This document shows positions 1 to 7,560 of a stretch of 12,374 bases of DNA, in pieces. A program made the position numbers and the translations under genes. Under the pieces are notes generated by a model, which searched no databases, was not told the origin of the DNA, and saw only the letters and a list, made by a program, of their open reading frames with translations. Every line of letters begins with the position of its first letter. Position 1 is the stretch's first letter. Source of the stretch: Byssothecium circinans (Eukaryota > Ascomycota > Dothideomycetes > Pleosporales > Massarinaceae); the NCBI GenBank assembly GCA_010015675.1, contig ML977033.1, forward strand, positions 4,241 through 16,614. Direction: 5' to 3'.

Positions 1-137
1 AACAGTTCCGCACTGTTCACCAGCCTCATCCGGCCTAGCCTCGGTCCTTTCCGATATAGTCCTGTCTCCTGAGCATCTTCGCTCGACACACAATTCATCC
101 TTTTCTCTCTATGCTCTCGGTGCTCAGCTGTCCAACA
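1..137 (-). mobile_element. LTR copy L1, nearly RIP-free, cut by window edge
   Basis: This is a long terminal repeat read on the minus strand. It starts TGTTGGACAG at 137 and runs off the left edge. It aligns along its length with the solo LTR at 6372-6527, which has about 20 more bases at the other end, so the full length would be about 157 bp. Base composition is normal: the first 60 bases hold five CpA, while the DNA right of 137 has almost none. It lies in the integrase region of the gypsy element. No polypurine tract lies beyond 137, so this is either a solo LTR or the 5' LTR of an element extending leftwards. The expected 5-bp duplication would be actat (138-142), but its partner is outside the window. 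Confidence 0.8.
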
Positions 138-542
138 ACTATTTTATTAATTCCTAGGTATCTATAGAGTCTAGACTTGTATAGTTCTTAGATAAGTAAC
201 TATACTCTATCCTTAGGAACTTATTATTATTTATTAGGAGCTCTAGCTAACTCTTATTACTATTTATCCTAGACGTTCGTAACTATAGCTACCTTAGCTA
301 GTTATAGTTAATTATAGACTAGTTAGCTATTATTCTCTCTTTATAAGATAGTATTATGTGTAATAGGTTAGTCTATTTCCTAAAAGTTAGATCTTTAGCT
401 AAGAGTATCTACTACTCTATTTAGTAATCCTAGGTAATAGTATACTTTAAAGTTATAATCTACTATTATTTTAGCCTATCTAACCTATTATTAGTTAAGT
501 TTCTTTATTATTATAAAACTTATTAGATTCTAGTAATCTAAA
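138..542 (-). pseudogene. Gypsy pol: end of RNase H and integrase HHCC start
   Basis: Minus-strand reading continues the RNase H domain directly after element D is removed. A segment matching the usual DHxNL block reads DY-stop-NL near 530-542, followed by a KKLN..QVRQA stretch and a DYxFKVYY block near 450. These are the standard end of gypsy RNase H and its link. A stretch near 150-200 reads L-Y-K-S-R-L-Y-R-Y-L-G, matching the integrase zinc-binding N-terminus (usually LxGHxG) with histidines turned to tyrosine by CAT-to-TAT change. The frame is then cut at 137/138 by LTR L1. Stops replace glutamine, arginine and tryptophan codons, so it cannot be expressed. Confidence 0.82.
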
Positions 543-553
543 TAACGTAAAGC

Positions 554-585
554 ACTATTAAGCTAGCTATACTATTAAGCTAGCT
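554..585 (+). repeat. Left-end iterated 15-bp motif of element D
   Basis: There are two identical copies of actattaagctagct at 554-568 and 571-585. This is the RIP-mutated form of the accaccgagacggcc motif seen in element C. The position next to the terminus suggests a transposase binding site (inference). Confidence 0.8.
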
Positions 586-619
586 ACTTTTCCTTAGCAA
601 CACTAACTTACTTAACTTT

Positions 620-2330
620 ATTATTATTATTACCTATATTACTACTTAATATAATAAACTAAGTACTAGCCTCTAACTTAGAAGAACCCTCTTTATCTAC
701 TTAATATATTTTTATGTTATACCTAGCCCTACTATAGTTACTATAGTAGTAAATACCTAGTTATTACACTTTATATTTACCTTCTACTCTTACTCTCTTA
801 TAGTTCTAAATAGTTCCTAATAGTTTAAAACTATTCTAGTCTACTATAGGACTATACTCTATAGTACTACCTTTTTAAAGATACTTATACTTATATGTTT
901 TTTACTTAGTTACTACTATAAGTTAGTCCTTAAGCTCTTTAATACGCGCTTTTATTAGCGCGCTATTATATAGTATTAACTCTATGCCTTTAATAAGCTA
1001 TAAAAGCCTACCCTAAGCTATCTATAGTAACCAAGTAATAGAATTACGTACTAGCTTTAATTATAAGCTAAATTCACGTGTATTACTTAGAGTCCTTAAT
1101 AGCTATAGCGTTTCTAGTAGTAGAGATCCTAGTAGAGTATATATACGTATATTAAGGTAATTAAGTACTATCTATATATTTAAAGGGACTAGCCCTAAAG
1201 CTTTAAAAGCCTTTTAATAGTTCTAAACTATAAATATGCTTAAAAACGCGTCTTTAAAAGCTAGTAGGAACGCTTCCTTATTAATATAAAAGACGCGTTA
1301 GCGTGCTAAGTCCTAAATAATCTTAGAGTACTTATACTTAAGTAGTAACAACAATACTATATTAAGTAGCTAAAGGATATATAATAAGTACAGTAGTATA
1401 TAAAGTGTAAAGATGTTATTATTAATATAATAATCCTTAAAATCCTAATTTAGGTAGCTTTTATAGCTATCTAAAATTAGTAACTAATAGGCACCTACTA
1501 TTTAGCCCTTTATATGCGCGTTAAAGTGCTTTAACTATATAAGACTAAGCTTATTATTTATCTATCTATTCTCTAAGACTAAGAGCTTCTAATTACGTAG
1601 TATATTAGCTTCCTAATACTATAAAGAGATATAGACGCATCTTTTATATATAATAAATAGTAAGGTAAATATACTATTTAAATATATACTTTAGATCTCT
1701 ATTACTTACTTTTTATTACTTAGCTAAACTATTATAGGCCTTGCTTACTTCTCTAAGCTAGTAACTACTTTTATAGAGCTAATAATACCTATCTAAAAGC
1801 TAGTCTTATTAAAGTTATATATATTATTATTATTATATATACTATACTTAGCTTTAGTATCCTCTATAAGCTTAAACTACTTAGTAATTACCTCTAGATC
1901 TTCCTATAGTACCCTTTATTAGTCCTTTAAATAGTTCTGGACTATTTATAATAGTTCTAAATAGTTTATAAACTATTTAGCCTAGTTAAGGCCTACTAGC
2001 TTACTACCCTACTTGCATAGTAGTTTATCTACTATATCTAACACTTTATATAGCCTAGGCGCAAATCCTCGCGAATTAGGGTTAAGGATATATAGGATAA
2101 GCGTTTTCTCTTTAGTTAAGGATAGTTTTAAATAGTTTAGAACTATATTTAGTTAAAAGGTGATTTTATTAATATAGTTAGTGAGTCTCTAATAATAAAT
2201 ATTAAAAGCCTTAGTAGTACGTTAGAGGCTTTTAAATTAGCTAGAATAGTAAGCTTTAAGGGTAAGCTTAATTCTACTTTCTTATTAAATAAGTAACGCG
2301 TTTATTAGTCAAGATATTTTATAATAAGTA
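620..2330 (-). pseudogene. Decayed Fot1/pogo transposase of element D
   Basis: The minus strand reads as a fungal pogo transposase with RIP-derived stops. Landmarks in protein order: an ITK.FKLIEDTKAKY block near 1840-1885, just before the first catalytic block NFNKTSF at 1796-1817 (family NFDETGF); the second catalytic block ILDSYKSYLN near 1451-1480 (family LDGHxSHL); and the third, where LQPLD has become L-stop-LLN near 1352-1380. After these comes a Leu/Ala-rich coiled segment (IKGIELILYNSALIKARIKEL). A CX2CX4HX4C zinc knuckle follows at 704-751, with all its Cys and His now Tyr. Two of the three catalytic Asp are replaced by Asn (GAT-to-AAT), so it is inactive. The DNA-binding N-terminus (about 1900-2330) is too degraded to outline. 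Confidence 0.88.
1957..1980. repeat. Perfect 24-bp palindrome within element D
   Basis: The interval equals its own reverse complement, centred on tttataaa. It lies in a run of AGTTCTAAATAGTTC-like words (1931-1980). It is in the transposase N-terminal region, so it may simply reflect the mutated coding sequence. Confidence 0.6.
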
Positions 2331-2356
2331 TAGTATTAGTATTACTAAGGAAAATT

Positions 2357-2388
2357 AGCTAGCTTAATAGTATAGCTAGCTTAATAGT
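2357..2388 (-). repeat. Right-end iterated 15-bp motif of element D
   Basis: There are two copies of agctagcttaatagt at 2357-2371 and 2374-2388, the exact inverse of the left-end pair at 554-585. This gives D symmetrical ends with 17-bp spacing. Confidence 0.8.
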
Positions 2389-2399
2389 GCTTTATACTA

Positions 2400-2872
2400 T
2401 ATCTCTACTTAGTATTTAGCACCTACTAGCTAGGCTTACTATTATTTAAAGGTATTTACTATTACTAGTAGTTCCTTATTATAAATATTATAGTTAAGTT
2501 TTATACTTAAGAACTTTTATAAGTAGTAGAATACTAGTCTTTACTTTCTATCTTTACCTTACTATAAGAGAATTACTCCTAAGGCGTAATTTAATACATT
2601 TATTGCTACTTATACTTGTTATTCTAGGTTATATATCTATAGCATAGGGGCTAATAAGAATAATTCCTTAAGCTTTTTAAAAGCCTTTTATTATTCTTAT
2701 CCCTATTAGAATCTTTTTTCCTTCTTAGTAATTTCTACAAGAGGCGCTATAGTTTTTAAGTATCCCTTAATAAACTTCTAGTAGAAGTTAGTAAATTTTA
2801 AGAAAAACTATATATCTTTAATTATCTTAGGGGTTAGCTATTCCTTTATAGTTTTAATTTTCTTTAGGTCTA
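2400..2872 (-). pseudogene. Gypsy pol: RT C-terminus and RNase H
   Basis: Starting at 2870 and reading leftwards on the minus strand, the frame gives DLKKIKTIKE, a KIIKD..FFLKFTNFY..FIKGY stretch and IAPLVEITKK. These are the standard connection after gypsy reverse transcriptase (family DPKK, FLGFxNFYRRFI, APLTxLTKK). Next come a FKKLKELFLLAPML block and the RNase H catalytic segment at 2574-2609 read as VAINVLNYALGV, where the family has VxxDASDYAxGA. The catalytic Asp has become Asn. YNIYNKELLVIVNTFK and GAKY.VEI follow before element D interrupts at 2398. Stops occur at former Gln, Arg and Trp codons. It follows directly from the 3917-4865 block once element A is removed. Confidence 0.9.
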
Positions 2873-3164
2873 ACGTAAAGCACTACTAAGACAGCTACTT
2901 TTTGCTTAGTAGAAAATCAAATATTTAACCTTTAATAATAATTTAAATACTAGAGCTATAAAGCTGAAATTTTAAATACGGATATATATAATATAGATAA
3001 AAAAAATATTCTAGAATTTCTAATAGCTTAGTTTGCTATATAGGTATAGAGAATACTAGGCTACTTTTAGTATATAGCATATAAATACCCACTAAACTAG
3101 CTAAATAAGTTATAATAACTTTAGAGCTAGTTTATATATATATAATATACCTATTAGCACTAAA

Positions 3165-3596
3165 ATTATAGCGTGCAGCCTAGACCTATTAGAGAATTAG
3201 CGTAGGAAGGGTAGAGATTCCTAAAATTAGAAAACTATAATTAAATATTTTATCTAGCTAGATATCCTTAGTTCCTTTCTTTTAATAAACTATATATATA
3301 TATATAATAGTAATATAAATAGTTAGCTATAAAAGATTAGCTTATATAAGGTTTATAATAAGGCAGAGTCTAAATTTTCTAAAAACCTACACTTTCTAAG
3401 CTAGATCTTTTAGTTTTAAAGGTATTTACTTACTTTAAACTTATATATAGCTTTATTTAGTATATATTATCCTCCTCCTAAGAAGGAAGTATAGGTTTCT
3501 AATATATATAACTTTATTTAGAAGGCTTTCTAATTTTTCTTACCTCCTACCTTACACTTACTATTATAGCGTTAAATCTAGGCTGCACGCTATAAT
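3165..3596. repeat. Internal 20-bp inverted repeat of element A
   Basis: ATTATAGCGTGCAGCCTAGA at 3165-3184 is matched by its exact reverse complement at 3577-3596, with 392 bp between them. The same pair exists in element B (about 5156-5175 and 6931-6951, one or more changes each), so it belongs to the family rather than to one copy. The TGCA core survives in all four sites although CpA is nearly absent around it. It may mark an older element captured inside the family, or a structural or binding site. Confidence 0.75.
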
Positions 3597-3875
3597 AACT
3601 TAATAGCTACTAACTAATATACTAATAAGTAAGTCCTTAAAGTTATATAGTATATTACCTATGTTTAGCTATTAATCTATAGTATAAGGTAGGTTTTAGC
3701 TACAAGTAATATATAGGTTTAATAACTATTTTATTACGTAAGCTAAGGCTATAAATATTTAATATCTATTAGATTATATATATATCTATCTAGGTTTAAA
3801 ATCCCAAAAGAAAATATTAAGGTTTGGCTTTGTTATTAAGATAATACTCTTTGGTTTTCGCTGCTAAGCAAAAGT

Positions 3876-3907
3876 GGCCGTCTCGGTAGGGTAGCCATCT
3901 TAGTAGT
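3876..3907 (-). repeat. Right-end iterated 15-bp motif of element A
   Basis: The copies are at 3876-3890 (ggccgtctcggtagg, almost unmutated) and 3893-3907 (agccatcttagtagt, mutated), again 17 bp apart. The left end of A has only one copy, at 2882-2896. Confidence 0.75.
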
Positions 3908-3916
3908 GCTTTACGT

Positions 3917-4865
3917 TATAGTAATACCTTCTTATAAGATAATAAATCCTAAGTAGTCTATCTCTATAATATAGAATTTATATTTTTTAGGCTATAGGGG
4001 TAATTAATACTCCCTTAGCTTCCTTAGCACCTTCTTAATATATTCTATATAATCTTTAAGCGTACCCTAGGTATATACTAATATATTATCTAGGTATGCT
4101 ATTACAAAAACGTCTAAGTATTTATAAAGTACTTTATTAATAACTATCTAGAATATTATAGGTGTATTTATAAGTCTAAAGGGTATAACTATGTATTTAT
4201 ATAAACTATACTAGGTCTTAAATACTATTAACTATTTATAGCCCTCAGCTATTTATATTTAATAAAAACCTTTTTATACATTAAATTTTATAATTTATTT
4301 AACTCCCTAGAGATAGTCTATAAGTTCTTAGATTAGAGGAAGTAGATAGTAGTTCTTTCTTATAACATAGTTAAGCTATCTTAAATCTATATAGAGTTAT
4401 AGCTTTCTATTCTTCTTAAAGATAAAAAGAATTAGTAAAGCTATTAAGCTTAAACTCTCTTATATATACTCTTACTTTATATTTTTCTTAATATAAGTTT
4501 GTAGTTCTTTATATTAGTCCTAGTAAGTAGATATATAAGTCTTAGGTATAACTTTACACCTTCTTTTAGGTAAATCTTATAATCTTATTCCTAGTAGTCT
4601 AGTGAGGTAGTTTTCTTATATTCCTTAAATAAGTCTTAGAACTTCTTATATTCTAGTAGTATTATAGGTTAGGGTTTATCTTTTATAGCTATAACTTTCT
4701 ATACCTAAATAACTCTTAATTTTAAAAGGTCTTTCTTATAGATCTTTTTAATTTTATAAGGTAATATCTTACTAATCTATCTAGTCTAACTAGGTAAGCT
4801 CTAGATTACTAAGCTTAATCTTTAATATACTTTAGTAACCTTACGCGCTAGTTCTTAGCTAAGTA
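3917..4865 (-). pseudogene. Gypsy pol: reverse transcriptase
   Basis: The minus strand gives a clear Ty3/gypsy reverse transcriptase. Landmarks in protein order: an LKEGVK..LRLIYLL stretch near 4530-4570; ILFIFKKNRKL near 4400-4440; a YIDLR.LN block and an NYYLLPLI block near 4350-4385; IPFRLINTPIIF (family MPFGLTNAPATF) at 4152-4187; LDVFVIAYLDNILVYT around the catalytic box; and IEIDYLGFIIL before element A. The YLDD box reads YLDN at 4085-4096, so one catalytic Asp has been lost by a RIP-type change. Stops fall at former Gln, Trp and Arg codons. The 4700-4865 part is the protease-RT linker, cut by element B at 4865. Confidence 0.92.
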
Positions 4866-5256
4866 TTATTCCTTACTACTAAGCGCGCTAAAATTTCTTA
4901 GTAGTAATAATATCTTAATAACAAAGCTAAACCTTAATATTTTCTTTTAAAATTTTAAACCTAGATAAATATATATATACTAATTGTTATTAAAATTTTA
5001 TAGTGTTCGCTTATATAATAAAATAGTTATCGACCTAAAAGGTATTAGTAACTAAAACCTACCTTTACTATAGATTAATAGCTAAACGTTAGTATTATAC
5101 TATATAACTTTAAGGACTTACTTATTACTATATTAGTTAATAGCTATTTAAGAGTTTATAGCGTGCAGCCTAAAATTAAAGCTATTATAGAAGGTAGAAG
5201 GTAGGGAGTAAGAAAAGTTAGTAATCCCTTTAAATAAAGTTATATATACTAGATAT

Positions 5257-5413
5257 TTTTAGATAGTAAAGACCTAAGAGCATATAATAAGAAAGTAATT
5301 AATTATATATTAAGTAGTATAGCTTAGGAGAAGCAACTATATAGGTAGGAGCTAATGCTAGGCTAGAATAGTACTAAACTATCTAGAATAGTTAAGTACT
5401 ATTTAGTCTAATA
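5257..5413 (+). repeat. Left LTR, heavily RIP-mutated (157 bp)
   Basis: It begins ttttagatag where the intact family has TGTTGGACAG and ends ttagtctaata. Shared blocks with the solo LTR, reversed, include gcttaggagaa.caactatatag, gctaggctag and tactatttagtctaata. The 157-bp length matches L1 plus its missing end and the 156-bp solo LTR. Confidence 0.82.
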
Positions 5414-6191
5414 CACCCCCTTAGTAAAGTAGGAAGCTAATACGCTAGATATACGCCCCTATATAGGCACCCTTACCCCCTTAATATATATAGGATAAAT
5501 AAGTAAAGAAAGAATAGAGTAGAAGTAGGTATAAGATAACCCTAGCAAATATACTAAACCTAGTAGGAAAAAAGTATAAAAAAGAAGCCTCTAAAGCTAA
5601 GTAGGTTCTTATAAAGCTATAAGGTAAATAGATAAAAGAAATAGTTTAGTAATTACCTTAAACTTATAGATTAGGAAAAATAATAAGGTATATCTAATTA
5701 AGAGTAGTATAGTATAGTATATATAAGTACTAAAGCGTATAGGATAATTAAGTAGAGATTAAGATAATATAGAATAGTTCTAGTATAGTTCTAATCTATA
5801 TAAGCTTTACCCCCTAAGCTTTAAAGCTAAAGGTGTAAAGCTCTATAGTAAGCTTACTCTTAGGTTATTTATTAGATTAGGATTTCTTACTATAGCGTAC
5901 TAAACTATTATATATAGTTAAGAACTATTAGTAGCATAGTAATAGTATAGAATAATAGGTAAACTTTAGAGAGTTTAGTAATAGGATAGAACTATTAAGA
6001 ACTATTAGTAGTTTAAGAATAGTATAGAACTATTTAGAGATAATAATAAATAGTAGATTACTTATAAAGATAAGATAATAGTAGACCTTTTAAGAGATTA
6101 ATTAAAGATATATATCTTTTATAAGATAGAGAGTAAGTCTTTTATAAGATAAGATAATTAATTAAGGCCTTTTAAGAGGCTAAGTATATAA

Positions 6192-6371
6192 GAAGCTAGG
6201 AATGCTAACTATATAAGTAAACTTTAGTCTAGTTCTATTAATAGGTAAGAACTAGGAATACTAACTATATAGGTAAATAATAATCTAGTCTCATATAGGG
6301 TAAGAACTAAGAATACTAACTATATAGGCAAACTATAATCTAGTCTCCTATAGGGTAAGAACTAAGAATAC
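6192..6371. repeat. 55-bp tandem array in the right LTR
   Basis: The word AATACTAACTATATAGG or a close variant starts at 6201, 6257, 6312 and (split by the solo LTR) 6367, giving periods of 56, 55 and 55 bp. Each unit also carries AAGAACTAGG and TAATCTAGTCTC. The corresponding LTR segment is present once in the left LTR (about 5325-5350). Confidence 0.85.
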
Positions 6372-6527
6372 TATTAGACTAAATAGTACTAAATAGTTCT
6401 GCACTATTCACTAGCCTCATCCGGCCTAGCCTTGGTCCTTTCTGATATAGTCCTATCTCCTAAGCATCTTCACTCCAGATAATCGATCCTTTTTCTCTTG
6501 ATGCTCTTAGTGCTCTGCTGTCCAACA
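6372..6527 (-). mobile_element. Solo LTR, lightly mutated (156 bp)
   Basis: The target duplication aatac lies at 6367-6371 and 6528-6532. On the minus strand it starts TGTTGGACAG and ends TCTAATA. It matches L1 (1-137), with differences that are mostly C-to-T or G-to-A (aacagttccg to aatagttctg, tcggtcc to ttggtcc, cctgag to cctaag), an early stage of RIP or deamination. It landed within the fourth unit of the 55-bp array and is in the opposite orientation to its host element. No internal retrotransposon sequence is present, so it is a product of LTR-LTR recombination. Confidence 0.87.
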
Positions 6528-7229
6528 AATACTAACTATATAGGTAGAAGCTAACGCTAGGCTATAATAGTACTAAACTATCTAGAATAGTTAAGTACTA
6601 TTTAGTCTAATAGATATCTTTACTTCCTTCTTAAGAGGAGGTTACTATATACTAAATAAAGCTATATATAAGTTTAAAGTAATTACCTTTAAAACTAAAA
6701 GATCTAGCTTAGTAAGTATAGGTTTATATAAAAATCCTAACTCTACCTTATAATATAGCTTATATAAGCTATTTTCTAGTAGCTAACTATTTATATTACT
6801 ACTATATATATAGATAAAGTTTATTAAAAGAAAAAGAAGTAAGAATATCTAGCTAGATAAAATATTTATTTATATTTTTCTAATTCTAGGAATCTCTACC
6901 CTCCCTACGCTAATTCTCTAATAGGTCTAGGCTGCACACTATAATTTTAGTGCTAATAGGTGTATTATATATATATAAACTAGCTCTAAAGTTATTATAA
7001 CTTATTTAGCTAGTTTAGTAGGTATTTATACGCTATATACTAAAAGTAACCTAGTATTATCTAAACCTATATAGCTTACTAAGCTATTAGAAATTCTAGA
7101 ATATTTTTTTATAATCCTTTATATCTATATTAACTTATATATATCCATATTTAAAATTTTAGCTTAATAGCTCTTATATTTAAATTGTTATTAAAGGTTG
7201 AATCTTTGATTTTCTGCTAAGCAAATTTT

Positions 7230-7261
7230 AGCGCGCTTAGTAGTGTAGAGCGCTTAGTAGT
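7230..7261 (-). repeat. Right-end iterated 15-bp motif of element B
   Basis: The copies are at 7230-7244 (agcgcgcttagtagt) and 7247-7261 (agagcgcttagtagt), spaced 17 bp. The other end of B shows only one clear copy (4875-4889). The GCGCGC core differs from the GACGGC core of element C. Confidence 0.75.
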
Positions 7262-7272
7262 GCTTTATATTA

Positions 7273-7560
7273 ACTATTAATTTAAAAAAGAATAAAGTAA
7301 GAAATATAATTACTATATTATTTAGAAAGCTACTTATATTCTAGTAACTTTCTTTTTTAAACCTAATTTAGTTAAAGTACTAATATAAGCTTTTATAAAT
7401 TCTGCTATTCTACTATAATAAGTACGTATTCTTATATAAAGCTATAGCTAGAAAAGATACTAAAGTAGCTTAAACTAGTATTAAGATTATAACTCTTACT
7501 ATTACTATTATTACTTAAACTAGTAAGTCTAAAATTAAACTAATAATAATGCGTATAGTT
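7273..7560 (-). pseudogene. Gypsy pol: protease region remnant
   Basis: In the frame that continues into the 3917-4865 block after B is removed, the minus strand reads YSRIAEFI at about 7391-7414, then KAYISTLTKLGLKKKV. This resembles the retropepsin start (DSGAxAEFI followed by a basic LGL segment). The catalytic Asp codon is not visible: tat stands where gat or gac is expected, which RIP alone would not produce. Upstream, six successive stop codons at 7496-7513 (taa/tag) look like a former poly-glutamine run (CAA/CAG). The assignment rests on frame continuity, position and the AEFI motif. Confidence 0.6.

Larger units (their letters stand above)
545..2397 (-). mobile_element. Element D: Fot1/pogo-type DNA transposon
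   Basis: The element is 1853 bp with terminal inverted repeats and a TA duplication (543-544 and 2398-2399), which is typical of the Tc1/mariner-pogo superfamily. The left end starts acgtaaagcac. The right end, reversed, gives gtataaagcac. Both ends then carry two copies of a 15-bp motif 17 bp apart, followed by an acttttccttag-like segment. It encodes a decayed pogo transposase on the minus strand. It inserted into the RNase H region of the gypsy element between the VEIY and LDY codons, and its removal rejoins that frame. The length fits an autonomous fungal pogo element of about 1.8-1.9 kb. Confidence 0.9.
2873..3916 (+). mobile_element. Element A: 1044-bp non-coding TIR element
   Basis: A TA duplication (2871-2872 and 3917-3918) flanks 1044 bp. 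The left end is acgtaaagcactactaag and the right end, reversed, is identical over that length. The inverted repeats run about 70-90 bp, though the left end has one 15-bp motif and the right has two. The pogo-like termini are shared with element D, so D-type transposase is a plausible source of mobilisation (inference). No transposase-like reading was found, so this is a non-autonomous, MITE-like family. It sits in gypsy pol between the ITI and DLKK codons. The last 110 bases (about 3800-3916) are less RIP-mutated, with ccgtctcgg intact. Which end is called 5' is arbitrary and follows the similarity to C. Confidence 0.88.
5257..6612 (+). mobile_element. Small non-coding LTR retrotransposon in element B
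   Basis: It is flanked by gatat at 5252-5256 and 6613-6617 (5-bp target duplication). The two termini are direct repeats: 5335-5413 and 6533-6612 differ at only a few bases. The left LTR is a heavily mutated form of the L1/solo LTR family. Between the LTRs lie only about 650 bp (5414 to about 6065) with no recognisable gag or pol, so this is a TRIM-like non-autonomous element. A family member with coding capacity, not seen here, would have had to move it. It interrupts B within a cttccttctta segment that is continuous in A. Confidence 0.82.
6069..6612 (+). repeat. Right LTR, expanded and interrupted
   Basis: The last 80 bases equal the end of the left LTR. The upstream part carries a 55-bp tandem array that the left LTR does not have, and then the nested solo LTR. 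The start at about 6069 is estimated from weak similarity to gatagtaaagacctaagag in the left LTR and could be off by tens of bases. Confidence 0.55.
4866..7270 (-). mobile_element. Element B: second copy of the A family, interrupted
   Basis: This is an inverted copy of element A. Bases 4866-5256 match the reverse of A's right half and 6613-7270 match the reverse of A's left half. A TA duplication is visible at 4864-4865 and 7271-7272. Without the LTR element at 5257-6612 and its 5-bp duplication, the length is about 1044 bp, the same as A. Both members of the internal inverted repeat are present. It sits in the protease-RT linker of gypsy pol, and its removal brings AEFI-containing protease and RT into one frame. 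RIP is heavy throughout, heavier than in A's right end. The exact left terminus (ttattcctt) is diverged and was set from motif spacing. Confidence 0.85.

Noticed and set aside
941..965. Short inverted gcgcgc repeat as a terminator or regulatory hairpin
   Set aside because: It lies inside the decayed transposase reading frame and has no gene end near it.
2080..2100. Telomere-like word ttaggg (also ccctaa at 11578-11583 and 11879-11884)
   Set aside because: Only single copies occur, never in tandem, and they fall inside a transposase gene or a 301-bp repeat.
3285..3306. TA dinucleotide run as a promoter TATA element
   Set aside because: TA-rich runs are everywhere in RIP-mutated DNA and this one is in a non-coding transposon with no gene beside it.
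6372..6612. A small TIR element, because tattagactaaatagtact at 6372 is inverted at 6593-6612
   Set aside because: The two ends are the termini of two LTRs of the same family in opposite orientations. The aatac and gatat duplications place the true boundaries.
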